Of a stretch of 64,000 nt of DNA, positions 7,360-14,463 are shown in pieces; the stretch's first letter is position 1; each line of letters opens with the position of its first letter. Below the pieces are notes generated by a model, which was not told the origin of the DNA, did no database searches, and saw nothing but the letters and a program-made list of their open reading frames with translations. Origin of the DNA: Gemmatimonadota bacterium (GTDB lineage: Bacteria; Gemmatimonadota; Gemmatimonadetes; Gemmatimonadales; GWC2-71-9); NCBI GenBank assembly GCA_016713785.1, contig JADJOM010000002.1:62001-126000 (forward strand), written 5' to 3'. The translations under genes and the position numbers were made by a program.

Positions 7360-8940
7360 TCAGCCCTCGACCACCGTCCGGCTCTGCTCCCGCATGAACT
7401 GCTGCACGTACCACGGCCCGCAGCCGCCCTTGCCGCTGCCACCGCTCCCCTTCCAGCCGCAGAAGGCCTGCGCCCCCGGCCAGGCGCCGGTGGTGGCGCC
7501 GCTGCGCTTGTTCACGTAGCAGACCCCCGCCTCCACCTCGTCGAAGAAGCGGTCGATCTCCTCCTGCTTCCTCGAGAAGAGTCCGGCGGTGAGGCCGAAC
7601 TCCACCTTGTTGCTCTCGGCGAGGGCCTGGTCGAAGCTCGCCACCGGGGCGATGGCCAGGAACGGCGCGAACAGCTCCTCGAGGAACAGGGTGCTCTCGA
7701 GCGGCAGCTCGGCGATCGTCGGCGCCACGAAGTGGCCCTTGTCGAACACCTCGCCCCGGAGCCGGGTGCCGCCCAACAGCACCTTCCCCTCCCGCCCCGC
7801 CTGGGCCACGGCCTTCTCCCAGCGCTGCACCGCCTTCTCGTTGATCACCGGGCCGAACCAGACGTCACGCTTCGTGACATCACCCATGGTGATGGCCTTG
7901 GTCTTCTCGACGATTTTCTGCACGAACGCGGCGTAGACCTTCTGGTGCACGTACACCCGGCTGGTGGCGCTGCACTTCTGGTTCTGCAGCCCGAAGGCCG
8001 ACTTCATGGCCCCCTCGGCGGCGGCGTCCACGTCCGCGGTGTCCATGACGATGGTGGCGTTCTTGCCGCCGAGTTCCATGAGGCAGGGCTTCACCCAGCG
8101 CTCGGAGAGGCCGTGGAAGATCTTCATCCCCACCGGCTTGGAGCCGGTGAAGACCACGCCCGCCGTCAGCGGGTGCTGCCACATCGCGTCGCCCATCTCG
8201 CGGCCGTGGCCGGTGACGAAGTTGAACGCCCCGGCCGGGACCCCGGCGTCGCGGTACGCCTCGTACAGCTTGAGGCCGGTCCACGGCGTATCCTCGGCCG
8301 GCTTGTAGACCACCGTGTTCCCCGACATCAGCGCGGCCGACGACATCCCCGTGGAGAGCGCCAGCGGAAAGTTGAACGGCGCGATGCAGGCAAAGACGCC
8401 GTAGGGCCGCAGCGTCTCGGTGTTCCGCTCGATCGGCGTCATCTTCGCCATCTCGCGGGTGAAGCCGTCGTGGTCCTCGACCTGCTGGCAGTAATAGTCG
8501 ATCAGGTCGGCCGATTCCTCGGTGTCGCCCATGGCCTCGAAGCGGTTCTTGCCCACCTCGTAGCTCATGATGGCGCTGAGCAGGAACTTCCGCTCCCGGA
8601 TGATCTCCGCCGCCCGGCGCAGGATCCGCACCCGCTCCCGCCATGGCAGCGCCGCCCACCCCTTCTGCGCGGCGTGGGCCGAGCGCACCGCCTGGTCCAC
8701 CTGTTCGGGCCCGGCGCAGGCAAAGCGGCCCAGGATGAACCCGGTGTCAATGGGAGAGACGTCGGTGATCGGCTCCCGTCCGGGCACCTCCACCGGCTGG
8801 CCGCCGATGTAGAGCGGATAGCGCTTCCCGGCCTGGGCGCGCACCTCGGCGAGGGCCGCGTCGTAGGCGCGGTGGAACGCCTCCATGTCGACGTTGCTGG
8901 AGGTATAGGTGATCTTCTGCTGCGGGGCGGTGGCGGTCAT
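7360..8940 (-). CDS. pruA: P5C dehydrogenase-like aldehyde dehydrogenase (RocA/PruA type)
   Basis: A 526-residue NAD-dependent aldehyde dehydrogenase. The sequence shows the family glutamate in MELGGKNATIVMDTAD and the catalytic cysteine in LQNQKCSATSRVYVH, plus FNFPLALSTGMSSAAL and LFLEELFAPFLAI. Length and pattern match L-glutamate gamma-semialdehyde dehydrogenases (RocA/PruA). The ATG at 8940 is preferred over the upstream GTG at 8964. It lies 46 bp after a second transaminase on the same strand. In a beta-lysine route the deaminated product, 3-amino-6-oxohexanoate, would cyclise to a one-carbon-longer analogue of pyrroline-5-carboxylate, so a RocA-like enzyme suits that step. Ordinary proline/arginine breakdown is the alternative role. 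Confidence 0.88.
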   Translation of the reverse strand: MTATAPQQKITYTSSNVDMEAFHRAYDAALAEVRAQAGKRYPLYIGGQPVEVPGREPITDVSPIDTGFILGRFACAGPEQVDQAVRSAHAAQKGWAALPWRERVRILRRAAEIIRERKFLLSAIMSYEVGKNRFEAMGDTEESADLIDYYCQQVEDHDGFTREMAKMTPIERNTETLRPYGVFACIAPFNFPLALSTGMSSAALMSGNTVVYKPAEDTPWTGLKLYEAYRDAGVPAGAFNFVTGHGREMGDAMWQHPLTAGVVFTGSKPVGMKIFHGLSERWVKPCLMELGGKNATIVMDTADVDAAAEGAMKSAFGLQNQKCSATSRVYVHQKVYAAFVQKIVEKTKAITMGDVTKRDVWFGPVINEKAVQRWEKAVAQAGREGKVLLGGTRLRGEVFDKGHFVAPTIAELPLESTLFLEELFAPFLAIAPVASFDQALAESNKVEFGLTAGLFSRKQEEIDRFFDEVEAGVCYVNKRSGATTGAWPGAQAFCGWKGSGGSGKGGCGPWYVQQFMREQSRTVVEG

Positions 8941-8986
8941 GGGTCGATCCCGGGTGGCGCGCACAGCGGTGCGCGGGTACGGCCTG

Positions 8987-10417
8987 CTAGGCCTTGATCC
9001 TGCTGATCGTCTGCTCCAGCGCGGTGGTGAAGCGCCGCACCAGCTCGTCGATCTCGGCTTCCTCGATCACGAACGGCGGCGCCAGGCAGGAGAGGTCGCC
9101 ATTGACGCCGTCGGCCTGGCCCATGTTGGCCCAGGTCATGAGCCCCGCGGCGAGCGCCTGCTCGCTGAAGGTCTCGGCGAACTTCTGCTTCCGCGGGAAC
9201 GGGGCGCGGCTCCCCTTGTCCTGCACGAACTCGATGCCGGCCAGGAGCCCGCGCCCGCGGATGTCGCCCACGTGGGGCAGCTCGCGCAGCGGAGCGAGCT
9301 TGCGGTGGAACACCTCGCCCATCCGGCGGCAGCGCTCCACCAGCCCGTGCCGGTTGATGTACCGGACCGCGGCGAGCCCCGCGGCGGCGAGCACCGGGTG
9401 ATGGCTGAAGGTCTGGGCGTGGAGCAGCGCGCCCGACCCCCTCGCGATCGGATCGAGCAGCCGGCGGGGCGCGGCCACCGCGGAGAGCGGGGCGTAGCCA
9501 CCGGTGATGCCCTTGCCGAAGGTCATGATGTCGGGGACCACGCCGTACTGGTCGATAGCCGACCAGGTGCCGGTGCGGCCGGCGCCGACCAGGACCTCAT
9601 CCGCGATGAACAGCACCTGGTGCCGGTCGCAGATCTCCCGCACCCGCTTGAAGTACCCCGGCTCGGGCACCGAGTGGCCGGTGCTGCTGCCGCCCACCGG
9701 CTCGGCGATGAACGCCGCGACGTTCTCGGCGCCGAGTTCCTGGATCGCGGCCTCGAGCGCCGCGCCGGAGCAGACCGGGCAGCTGCCCGCGCCGCCGAGC
9801 CAGCGGGCGGCGACCGAGCCGCCCTCGGGCGGGCGGGCGCGCGCCCCGGGGGCGACGGCGCCCCCCATGGCCGAGCCGCCGCATTCACAGCGGTAGGCAT
9901 AGGGAGCGGGGATCCGGTGGATATCCACCAGCCACTCGCGATAGTACGTCTTGTAGTGCTCCCGGGCGGAGGCGGAGAGCGCCAGCAGGGTGTTGCCGTG
10001 GTAGGCCGGGAAGAGGGCGATGACCTTGTGCTTGGAAGGCTGGCCGGTCTCCACCCAGTACTGCCGCGCCAGCTTGAGCGCCGCTTCCACCGCCTCCGAC
10101 CCGCTGCCCAGGAAGTACAGCTTGTCGAGGTCGCCGGGGAGGAGCCGGGCCAGCTCGTCGGCCAGGGCCTCCACCGGCTCGTTGGTGAAGGCGGTGCCGT
10201 TGAGGTAGGCCACCTTCGCCGCCTGCGCCGCCATCGCCTCGCCGATCTCCTTCACCCCGTGGCCCAGGTTGGCCACGAAGGCGCCGCCCGAGCCATCGAG
10301 GTAGCGGCGGCCGTCGGCATCGACGAGCCAGCAGCCCTCCCCGTGGGTGATGAGCGGAAACCGCCGGGTCAGCTTGCGGTAGAAGACGTGCGAGTCGGGG
10401 TACTGGTAGGCGGGCAT
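8987..10417 (-). CDS. Class III aminotransferase carrying an in-frame repeat insertion
   Basis: A 476-residue PLP enzyme of the aspartate aminotransferase-like class III group. Features are GRRYLDGSGGAFVANLGHG, then YFLGSGSEAVEAALKLARQY, LFIADEVLVGAGRTGTW, and the Schiff-base lysine in IMTFGKGITGGYAPLSAV. Relatives carry a YRC...C-x-x-C loop near residue 175. Here that loop (YRCECGG ... SCPVCSG) is split by about 31 residues encoded by a dispersed repeat (9790-9882). The start at 10417 was chosen because the open frame upstream translates a purine/pyrimidine repeat. Beside kamA and a dehydrogenase, it could remove the 3-amino group of 3-aminoadipate. Its true substrate is unknown. Confidence 0.84.
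   Translation of the reverse strand: MPAYQYPDSHVFYRKLTRRFPLITHGEGCWLVDADGRRYLDGSGGAFVANLGHGVKEIGEAMAAQAAKVAYLNGTAFTNEPVEALADELARLLPGDLDKLYFLGSGSEAVEAALKLARQYWVETGQPSKHKVIALFPAYHGNTLLALSASAREHYKTYYREWLVDIHRIPAPYAYRCECGGSAMGGAVAPGARARPPEGGSVAARWLGGAGSCPVCSGAALEAAIQELGAENVAAFIAEPVGGSSTGHSVPEPGYFKRVREICDRHQVLFIADEVLVGAGRTGTWSAIDQYGVVPDIMTFGKGITGGYAPLSAVAAPRRLLDPIARGSGALLHAQTFSHHPVLAAAGLAAVRYINRHGLVERCRRMGEVFHRKLAPLRELPHVGDIRGRGLLAGIEFVQDKGSRAPFPRKQKFAETFSEQALAAGLMTWANMGQADGVNGDLSCLAPPFVIEEAEIDELVRRFTTALEQTISRIKA
9790..9882 (-). repeat. Dispersed palindromic repeat, copy inside aminotransferase gene
   Basis: Read on the coding strand this ~93-bp stretch starts near CGGCGGCTCGG and ends near CTCGGCGG. 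It encodes GGSAMGGAVAPGARARPPEG and then GSVAARWLGG. The same sequence, read on the strand opposite to the gene, occurs in the U32 peptidase gene at 54 kb (GGSALKDSLAPGSRSRAPGG, GSVAARRLGG), and a diverged copy lies at 16 kb. The core can fold into a hairpin. Confidence 0.75.
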
Positions 10418-10445
10418 AGGACCGGGAAATCTACCGAAACGCCCG

Positions 10446-10562
10446 GGAAACGGGAAAAGGGAAGCGGGAAGCGGCAACGGGGGAGGGGAAGGCGCAGTGC
10501 GCCGCAAGCCGGCCCCCTCCACGCGCGACTGCGCCCCTTCCCCCTTCCCGTTTCCCTCTTCC
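10446..10562. repeat. Heptameric purine/pyrimidine inverted repeat
   Basis: Heptamers GGAAACG, GGAAAAG, GGAAGCG and GGAAGCG occupy 10446-10473. The complementary arm CCCTTCC, CCCTTCC, CGTTTCC, CTCTTCC occupies 10535-10562. The arms can pair imperfectly around a GC-rich centre that holds a second inverted pair (GGCGCAGT/ACTGCGCC). It lies upstream of the second transaminase and downstream of the tRNA-binding protein gene, both leftward. Confidence 0.7.
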
Positions 10563-10580
10563 CCCCCAATGCCCCGATCC

Positions 10581-10922
10581 CTAGATGAGCCTCGCGCCGT
10601 TCGGCACCGGCCGCTCCGGGCGGGCCAGCACGATGGCGCCCGCCTCGTCGGCGAAGCCGGTGACCAGCACCTCGGAGCGGAACGGCCCGACCTGCTTGGG
10701 CGGGAAGTTGAGGACCGCCAGCACCTGGCGGCCCAGCAGGTCGTCCCGGGTATAGTGCACCATGATCTGCGCGCTGGATCGCCGGGTGCCGATCCCGGGG
10801 CCGAAGTCCACCGTCAGCTTCCAGGCCGGCTTGCGGGCCTCCGGGAACTCCTCGACCGCCACCACGGTGCCGACCCGGAGCTCCACCCGCTCGAAGTCCG
10901 CCCAGCTGATCGGCTCACTCAC
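10581..10922 (-). CDS. CsaA-like tRNA-binding domain protein
   Basis: A 113-residue single-domain protein of the OB-fold tRNA-binding (EMAPII/CsaA) family. Seen here: WADFERVELRVGTVVAVEEFP at the N-terminus, then RRSSAQIMVHY, and VLAVLNFPPKQVGPFRSEVL with the family N-F-P-x-x-Q. CsaA proteins bind tRNA or act as chaperone-like export factors in other bacteria. The GTG start at 10922 overlaps the upstream stop in a GTGA junction, which gives tight coupling. The longer open frame above it is a shadow of the neighbouring gene. Confidence 0.85.
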   Translation of the reverse strand: MSEPISWADFERVELRVGTVVAVEEFPEARKPAWKLTVDFGPGIGTRRSSAQIMVHYTRDDLLGRQVLAVLNFPPKQVGPFRSEVLVTGFADEAGAIVLARPERPVPNGARLI

Positions 10923-11392
10923 AGGTCGGGGCAGCCTTCCCGACGGCGGGTGTCGGCCAGCGAGATGATCTTCCACTCCGACCCTTCCTTGGCAATCAGG
11001 AAGGCGTCCACCCCGCAGTGACTCTTCTTGTCGCCCACGTAGAAGGTGTAGTCCATCCAGACCGCGGCGAGGGTGCCGTCCTGGTAGACGAGCTCGTGGG
11101 CCACCCGCTCGTCCCACACCTCGGCGTGCGGGGTGCCGACCGCCTTGACGAAGCCGTCGGGGCCGTCGTCCACCTGGATGGTGGCGGTCCCCTGCCGCAT
11201 GAAGGAAGAGGCGAGGAACAGCTTCGGGTGGAAGGTGGAGCGCACCATGGCGCTGTCCCCGGCGCGCATGCCGTCGAAGAGGCGGCGGGTGACGGCGAGG
11301 ATCGCGTCGCGGTCCGGCGCCTCCTGGGCGGCGAGCGGCGCCGAGAGCAGGAGCAGGCCGGCGAGGAGCGCGGCGCGGCGAACGAGAGTCAT
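10919..11392 (-). CDS. Exported NTF2/SnoaL-like protein
   Basis: A 157-residue protein with a signal peptide (residues 1-22, a leucine-rich core ending APLAAQE). The mature part reads like a cone-shaped NTF2-like fold: AILAVTRRLFDGMRAGDSAM, then FHPKLFLASS, ending in GSEWKIISLADTRR. Such domains are small ligand pockets or catalytic scaffolds (DUF4440, lumazine-binding-like) with varied roles. It is translationally coupled to the CsaA-like gene, but no functional link is evident. Confidence 0.75.
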   Translation of the reverse strand: MTLVRRAALLAGLLLLSAPLAAQEAPDRDAILAVTRRLFDGMRAGDSAMVRSTFHPKLFLASSFMRQGTATIQVDDGPDGFVKAVGTPHAEVWDERVAHELVYQDGTLAAVWMDYTFYVGDKKSHCGVDAFLIAKEGSEWKIISLADTRRREGCPDL

Positions 11393-11454
11393 GGCAGGGT
11401 GACCGTGGTTGAGGGTGGGGGCTGTACGGCGCGGGGACGGCGGGTGTTTCCCGG

Positions 11455-12135
11455 CTAGTCGCGGAGCGCGGCGATGACCGCGGCCAGTTCGGCCACGTCG
11501 AGGCCGGCCCCGCCGGGGAGCCGCGGCCCGAGGTGCACCTCCGTCACGCCCGTCTCGGCCACGAGGCGCCTGACGGAGTCGTGCCGCACGCCGCCGCCGG
11601 CCAGGATCGTAACCGTGGCGCCGAAGCGGCGCTGCAGGGCGGCCAGCGCCGGCGCGCCGGCCAGCGCGGTGGCGGCGCCGCCAGAGGTGAGCACCCGTTC
11701 GATCCCGAGCTCCGCCAGGGTGGCCAGGGCCGCGCCCAGGTCCGGGGTGCGGTCGATGGCCCGGTGGAACGCCACGCCCAGGGGCCGGGCCCGCTCCGCC
11801 AGGCGGGCCACGGTCTCACGGTCCACCAGGTGATCCGGGGTGAGGCTGCCGAGCACCACGCCGTCGGCGCCCGCCAGCTTGAGGTCGCGCAGGTCGGCGA
11901 GCATGGCGGCCACGTCGCCATCGTCGTGCACGAACGAGCCCGGCCGCGGCCGCAGCAGCACCTGCACCGGGATCGTCACCCGCTCCCGCACCGCGCGGAC
12001 CAGCCCCGCACTCGGCGTCACGCCCCCCTCCGCGAGCCCGGAGCAGAGTTCGAGCCGCCCGGCGCCGGCCCGCTCCGCCGCCACGGCGCCAGCCACCGAC
12101 TCGACGCAGGCCTCGACCAGGATGAGGGACTTCAT
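11455..12135 (-). CDS. cutC: CutC family protein (PF03932)
   Basis: A 226-residue TIM-barrel protein of the CutC family. Diagnostic stretches are LILVEACVESVAGAVAAERA at the N-terminus, RLELCSGLAEGGVTPSAGL, and VQVLLRPRPGSFVHDDGD. Later come GVVLGSLTPDHLVD, VAFHRAIDRTPD, ERVLTSGGAATAL and EVHLGPR. CutC was once linked to copper tolerance; the biochemical role is still unclear in bacteria. The ATG at 12135 gives the usual family length. It is divergent from an S9 peptidase gene, with a 242-bp gap that holds no other feature I can support. Confidence 0.93.
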   Translation of the reverse strand: MKSLILVEACVESVAGAVAAERAGAGRLELCSGLAEGGVTPSAGLVRAVRERVTIPVQVLLRPRPGSFVHDDGDVAAMLADLRDLKLAGADGVVLGSLTPDHLVDRETVARLAERARPLGVAFHRAIDRTPDLGAALATLAELGIERVLTSGGAATALAGAPALAALQRRFGATVTILAGGGVRHDSVRRLVAETGVTEVHLGPRLPGGAGLDVAELAAVIAALRD

Positions 12136-12377
12136 GAGTAGGGTTCCGTGGGCGGGGTCGGGGCGCGGGGCGCCCGGGATGAGGGCCGGGAGGCGCGCCT
12201 CCGCGGCACCGGCGGGGGCAAGTGTAGGGCCCGGCCCGCCGCGGGGCAACCGAGAGGGGCGAGGCCCCCGCGCCCGGCGCGGGGAGCGCGAGTCCGGTAG
12301 TGGAACGGGGCCCGGCGGCGCCCCTTGCCCGAGGTCCGGGAATGGGGCATCATGCCTCATCCCTACCCCAGAATCCC

Positions 12378-14444
12378 ATGCGACTCCGCCTGCCGTTCCT
12401 GCTGGCCGCCATCGTCTGCCTTCCGCTCGCCAGCCAGGATGCCCCGCGCTCCATCACGGTGGCCGACCTGCACCAGTTCCGCGACGTGGGGGATCCCCAG
12501 CTCTCGCCCGACGGTGAGTGGGTGGCCTATACCGTCGGCACCACCCGGCTCGAGGCCGACGACCGCTCCAGCGACCTCTGGATGACGAGCTGGGACGGGC
12601 GGACCACCCTGCGCCTGACCACCACCGCCAAGGAGAGCGAGCACACGCCGCGGTGGAGTCCCGACGGGCGCTACCTGGCCTTCCTCAGCGGCCGCGGCGA
12701 TGACGAGGGCGCCGACCAGCTCTGGCTGCTGCCCCGCGCCGGCGGCGAGGCCGAGCGGGTCTCGGAGATCAAGGCGGGCATCTCGGACTACGCCTGGTCC
12801 CCCGCGGGTGACCGGCTGGTGGTGGTCATCGAGGACGGCGATTCGGTGGAGACCTCGCGGCTCTTCCCCGATACCGTCACTCCGCCGCAGGAGCCGCCGG
12901 CGCCCGCCGATTCCGCCCCCCCGAAGACCAAGCCGCCGCTGGTGATCGACCGGTACTACTTCAAGGAAGACTACAGCGGGTACGTGCGCCGCAAGCGGTC
13001 GCACCTCTACCTGTTTACCCTGGCCGACCGGCGGCTGGAGCAGCTCACCTTCGGGCCGTACAACGAGCTGGCGCCCTCCTGGTCGCCGGATGGCCGCTAC
13101 CTGGCCTTTTCGAGCAAGCGCGGCGCCGACCCCGACCGCGGCAACAACTACGACGTGTGGATCATCCAGGCCGACCGGGGCGCGGTGCCGCGGCAGCTGA
13201 CCACCTACACCGGCCCGGACGGCGACCCGGACCGTGATCGTCCGATCGCCTGGAGCCCCGACGGGCATCGCCTGGCGTACATCCAGGGCGGCCCCGACTC
13301 GCTGATCTACTACGCAGGGCCGAACCTGGCCGTGCTGCCGTGGGGCGGGTCGGCGCAGCCGACCCTGCTGACCTCGAAGCTCGACCGCCACGTCAACCGC
13401 CCCACGTGGTCGGCCGACGGGACGTCGCTGTACTTCCTGCTCGAGGACGACCGCTCCGTCTACCTGGCGCGGATGCCGGCGGCCGGCGGCGCGGTGGAAC
13501 GCCTGGCGGGGCAGGGCGCGACGGTCTACGACTATACCCTGGGGAAGTCGGGCCGGATCGCGGTGCTGGTGGACCAGCCGTCCCGGCCGGCCGAGGTCTA
13601 CGCGCTCGAGAATGGGGCGCTGCGGCCGCTCAGCCACCAGAACGACTCCCTCCTCGCCACCCTCCGCCTGGCGCCGGTGGAGGACATCTCGGTGAAGAGC
13701 CCCGATGGCACCGTGGTGAACGGCTTCCTGATCCGGCCCATCGGCTACCAGCAGGGCATCCGCTACCCGACCATCCTCACCATCCACGGTGGCCCGGTGG
13801 GACAGTACCAGCGGGAGTTCGACTTCTACTGGCAGCTGCTGGCGGCGGAGGGCTACGCCGTGGTGGCGATGAACCCGCGCGGCAGCTCGGGTCGGGGCGA
13901 GAAGTTCTCGCTGGCCATCTGGGCCGACTGGGGCAACAAGGACGCGAAGGACGTGCTCGCGGGGGTGGACCACGCGGTGCGTGTCGGGGTGGCCGATCCT
14001 GACCGCCTGGGCATCGGCGGCTGGAGCTACGGCGGCATCCTCACCGACCAGGTGATCAGCCAGGACCAGCGCTTCAAGGCCGCCACGAGCGGGGCGGGGA
14101 TGGGCAACGCCTTTGCCGGCTACGGCACGGACATGTACATCCGCGAGTGGACGGCCGAGGTCGGGACGCCGTGGAAGAACACCGCCACGTACCTCAAGCT
14201 GTCCTCGCCGTTCCTCCACGCCGACCGCATCAAGACCCCGACGCTGTTCCTCTGCGGCGAGCGGGACTTCAACGTGCCGCTGCTCAACTCGGAGCAGATG
14301 TACCAGGCGCTCCGCAGCCTCGGCGTCCCGACGCAGCTGATCATCTACCCCGGCCAGTTCCACGGCATCAGCAAGCCGAGCTACCAGCAGCACCGCTATG
14401 AGGCGTACCTGGCGTGGTACGCGGAGTACATCACCAAGCCGTAG
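12378..14444 (+). CDS. Exported S9 family prolyl oligopeptidase-type peptidase
   Basis: A 688-residue secreted serine peptidase. A short signal peptide (ending LASQDAP) precedes a beta-propeller with WD40-like TolB repeats: PQLSPDGEWVAYT, PRWSPDGRYLAFLS and PSWSPDGRYLAFSS. The C-terminal alpha/beta hydrolase carries the triad S550 in GGWSYGG, D630 in GERDFNVP and H662 in GQFHG. The layout matches acylaminoacyl/dipeptidyl peptidases that clip oligopeptides in the periplasm. The start ATG at 12378 is chosen because it opens directly onto the signal sequence. The next gene starts 19 bp later. Confidence 0.93.
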   Translation: MRLRLPFLLAAIVCLPLASQDAPRSITVADLHQFRDVGDPQLSPDGEWVAYTVGTTRLEADDRSSDLWMTSWDGRTTLRLTTTAKESEHTPRWSPDGRYLAFLSGRGDDEGADQLWLLPRAGGEAERVSEIKAGISDYAWSPAGDRLVVVIEDGDSVETSRLFPDTVTPPQEPPAPADSAPPKTKPPLVIDRYYFKEDYSGYVRRKRSHLYLFTLADRRLEQLTFGPYNELAPSWSPDGRYLAFSSKRGADPDRGNNYDVWIIQADRGAVPRQLTTYTGPDGDPDRDRPIAWSPDGHRLAYIQGGPDSLIYYAGPNLAVLPWGGSAQPTLLTSKLDRHVNRPTWSADGTSLYFLLEDDRSVYLARMPAAGGAVERLAGQGATVYDYTLGKSGRIAVLVDQPSRPAEVYALENGALRPLSHQNDSLLATLRLAPVEDISVKSPDGTVVNGFLIRPIGYQQGIRYPTILTIHGGPVGQYQREFDFYWQLLAAEGYAVVAMNPRGSSGRGEKFSLAIWADWGNKDAKDVLAGVDHAVRVGVADPDRLGIGGWSYGGILTDQVISQDQRFKAATSGAGMGNAFAGYGTDMYIREWTAEVGTPWKNTATYLKLSSPFLHADRIKTPTLFLCGERDFNVPLLNSEQMYQALRSLGVPTQLIIYPGQFHGISKPSYQQHRYEAYLAWYAEYITKP

Positions 14445-14463
14445 CCCACGAGGCCCCGTCGAC

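Noticed and set aside
9790..9882. Zinc-ribbon domain in the transaminase
   Set aside because: The cysteine pairs belong to the normal family loop; the intervening residues come from a dispersed repeat, not from a metal domain.
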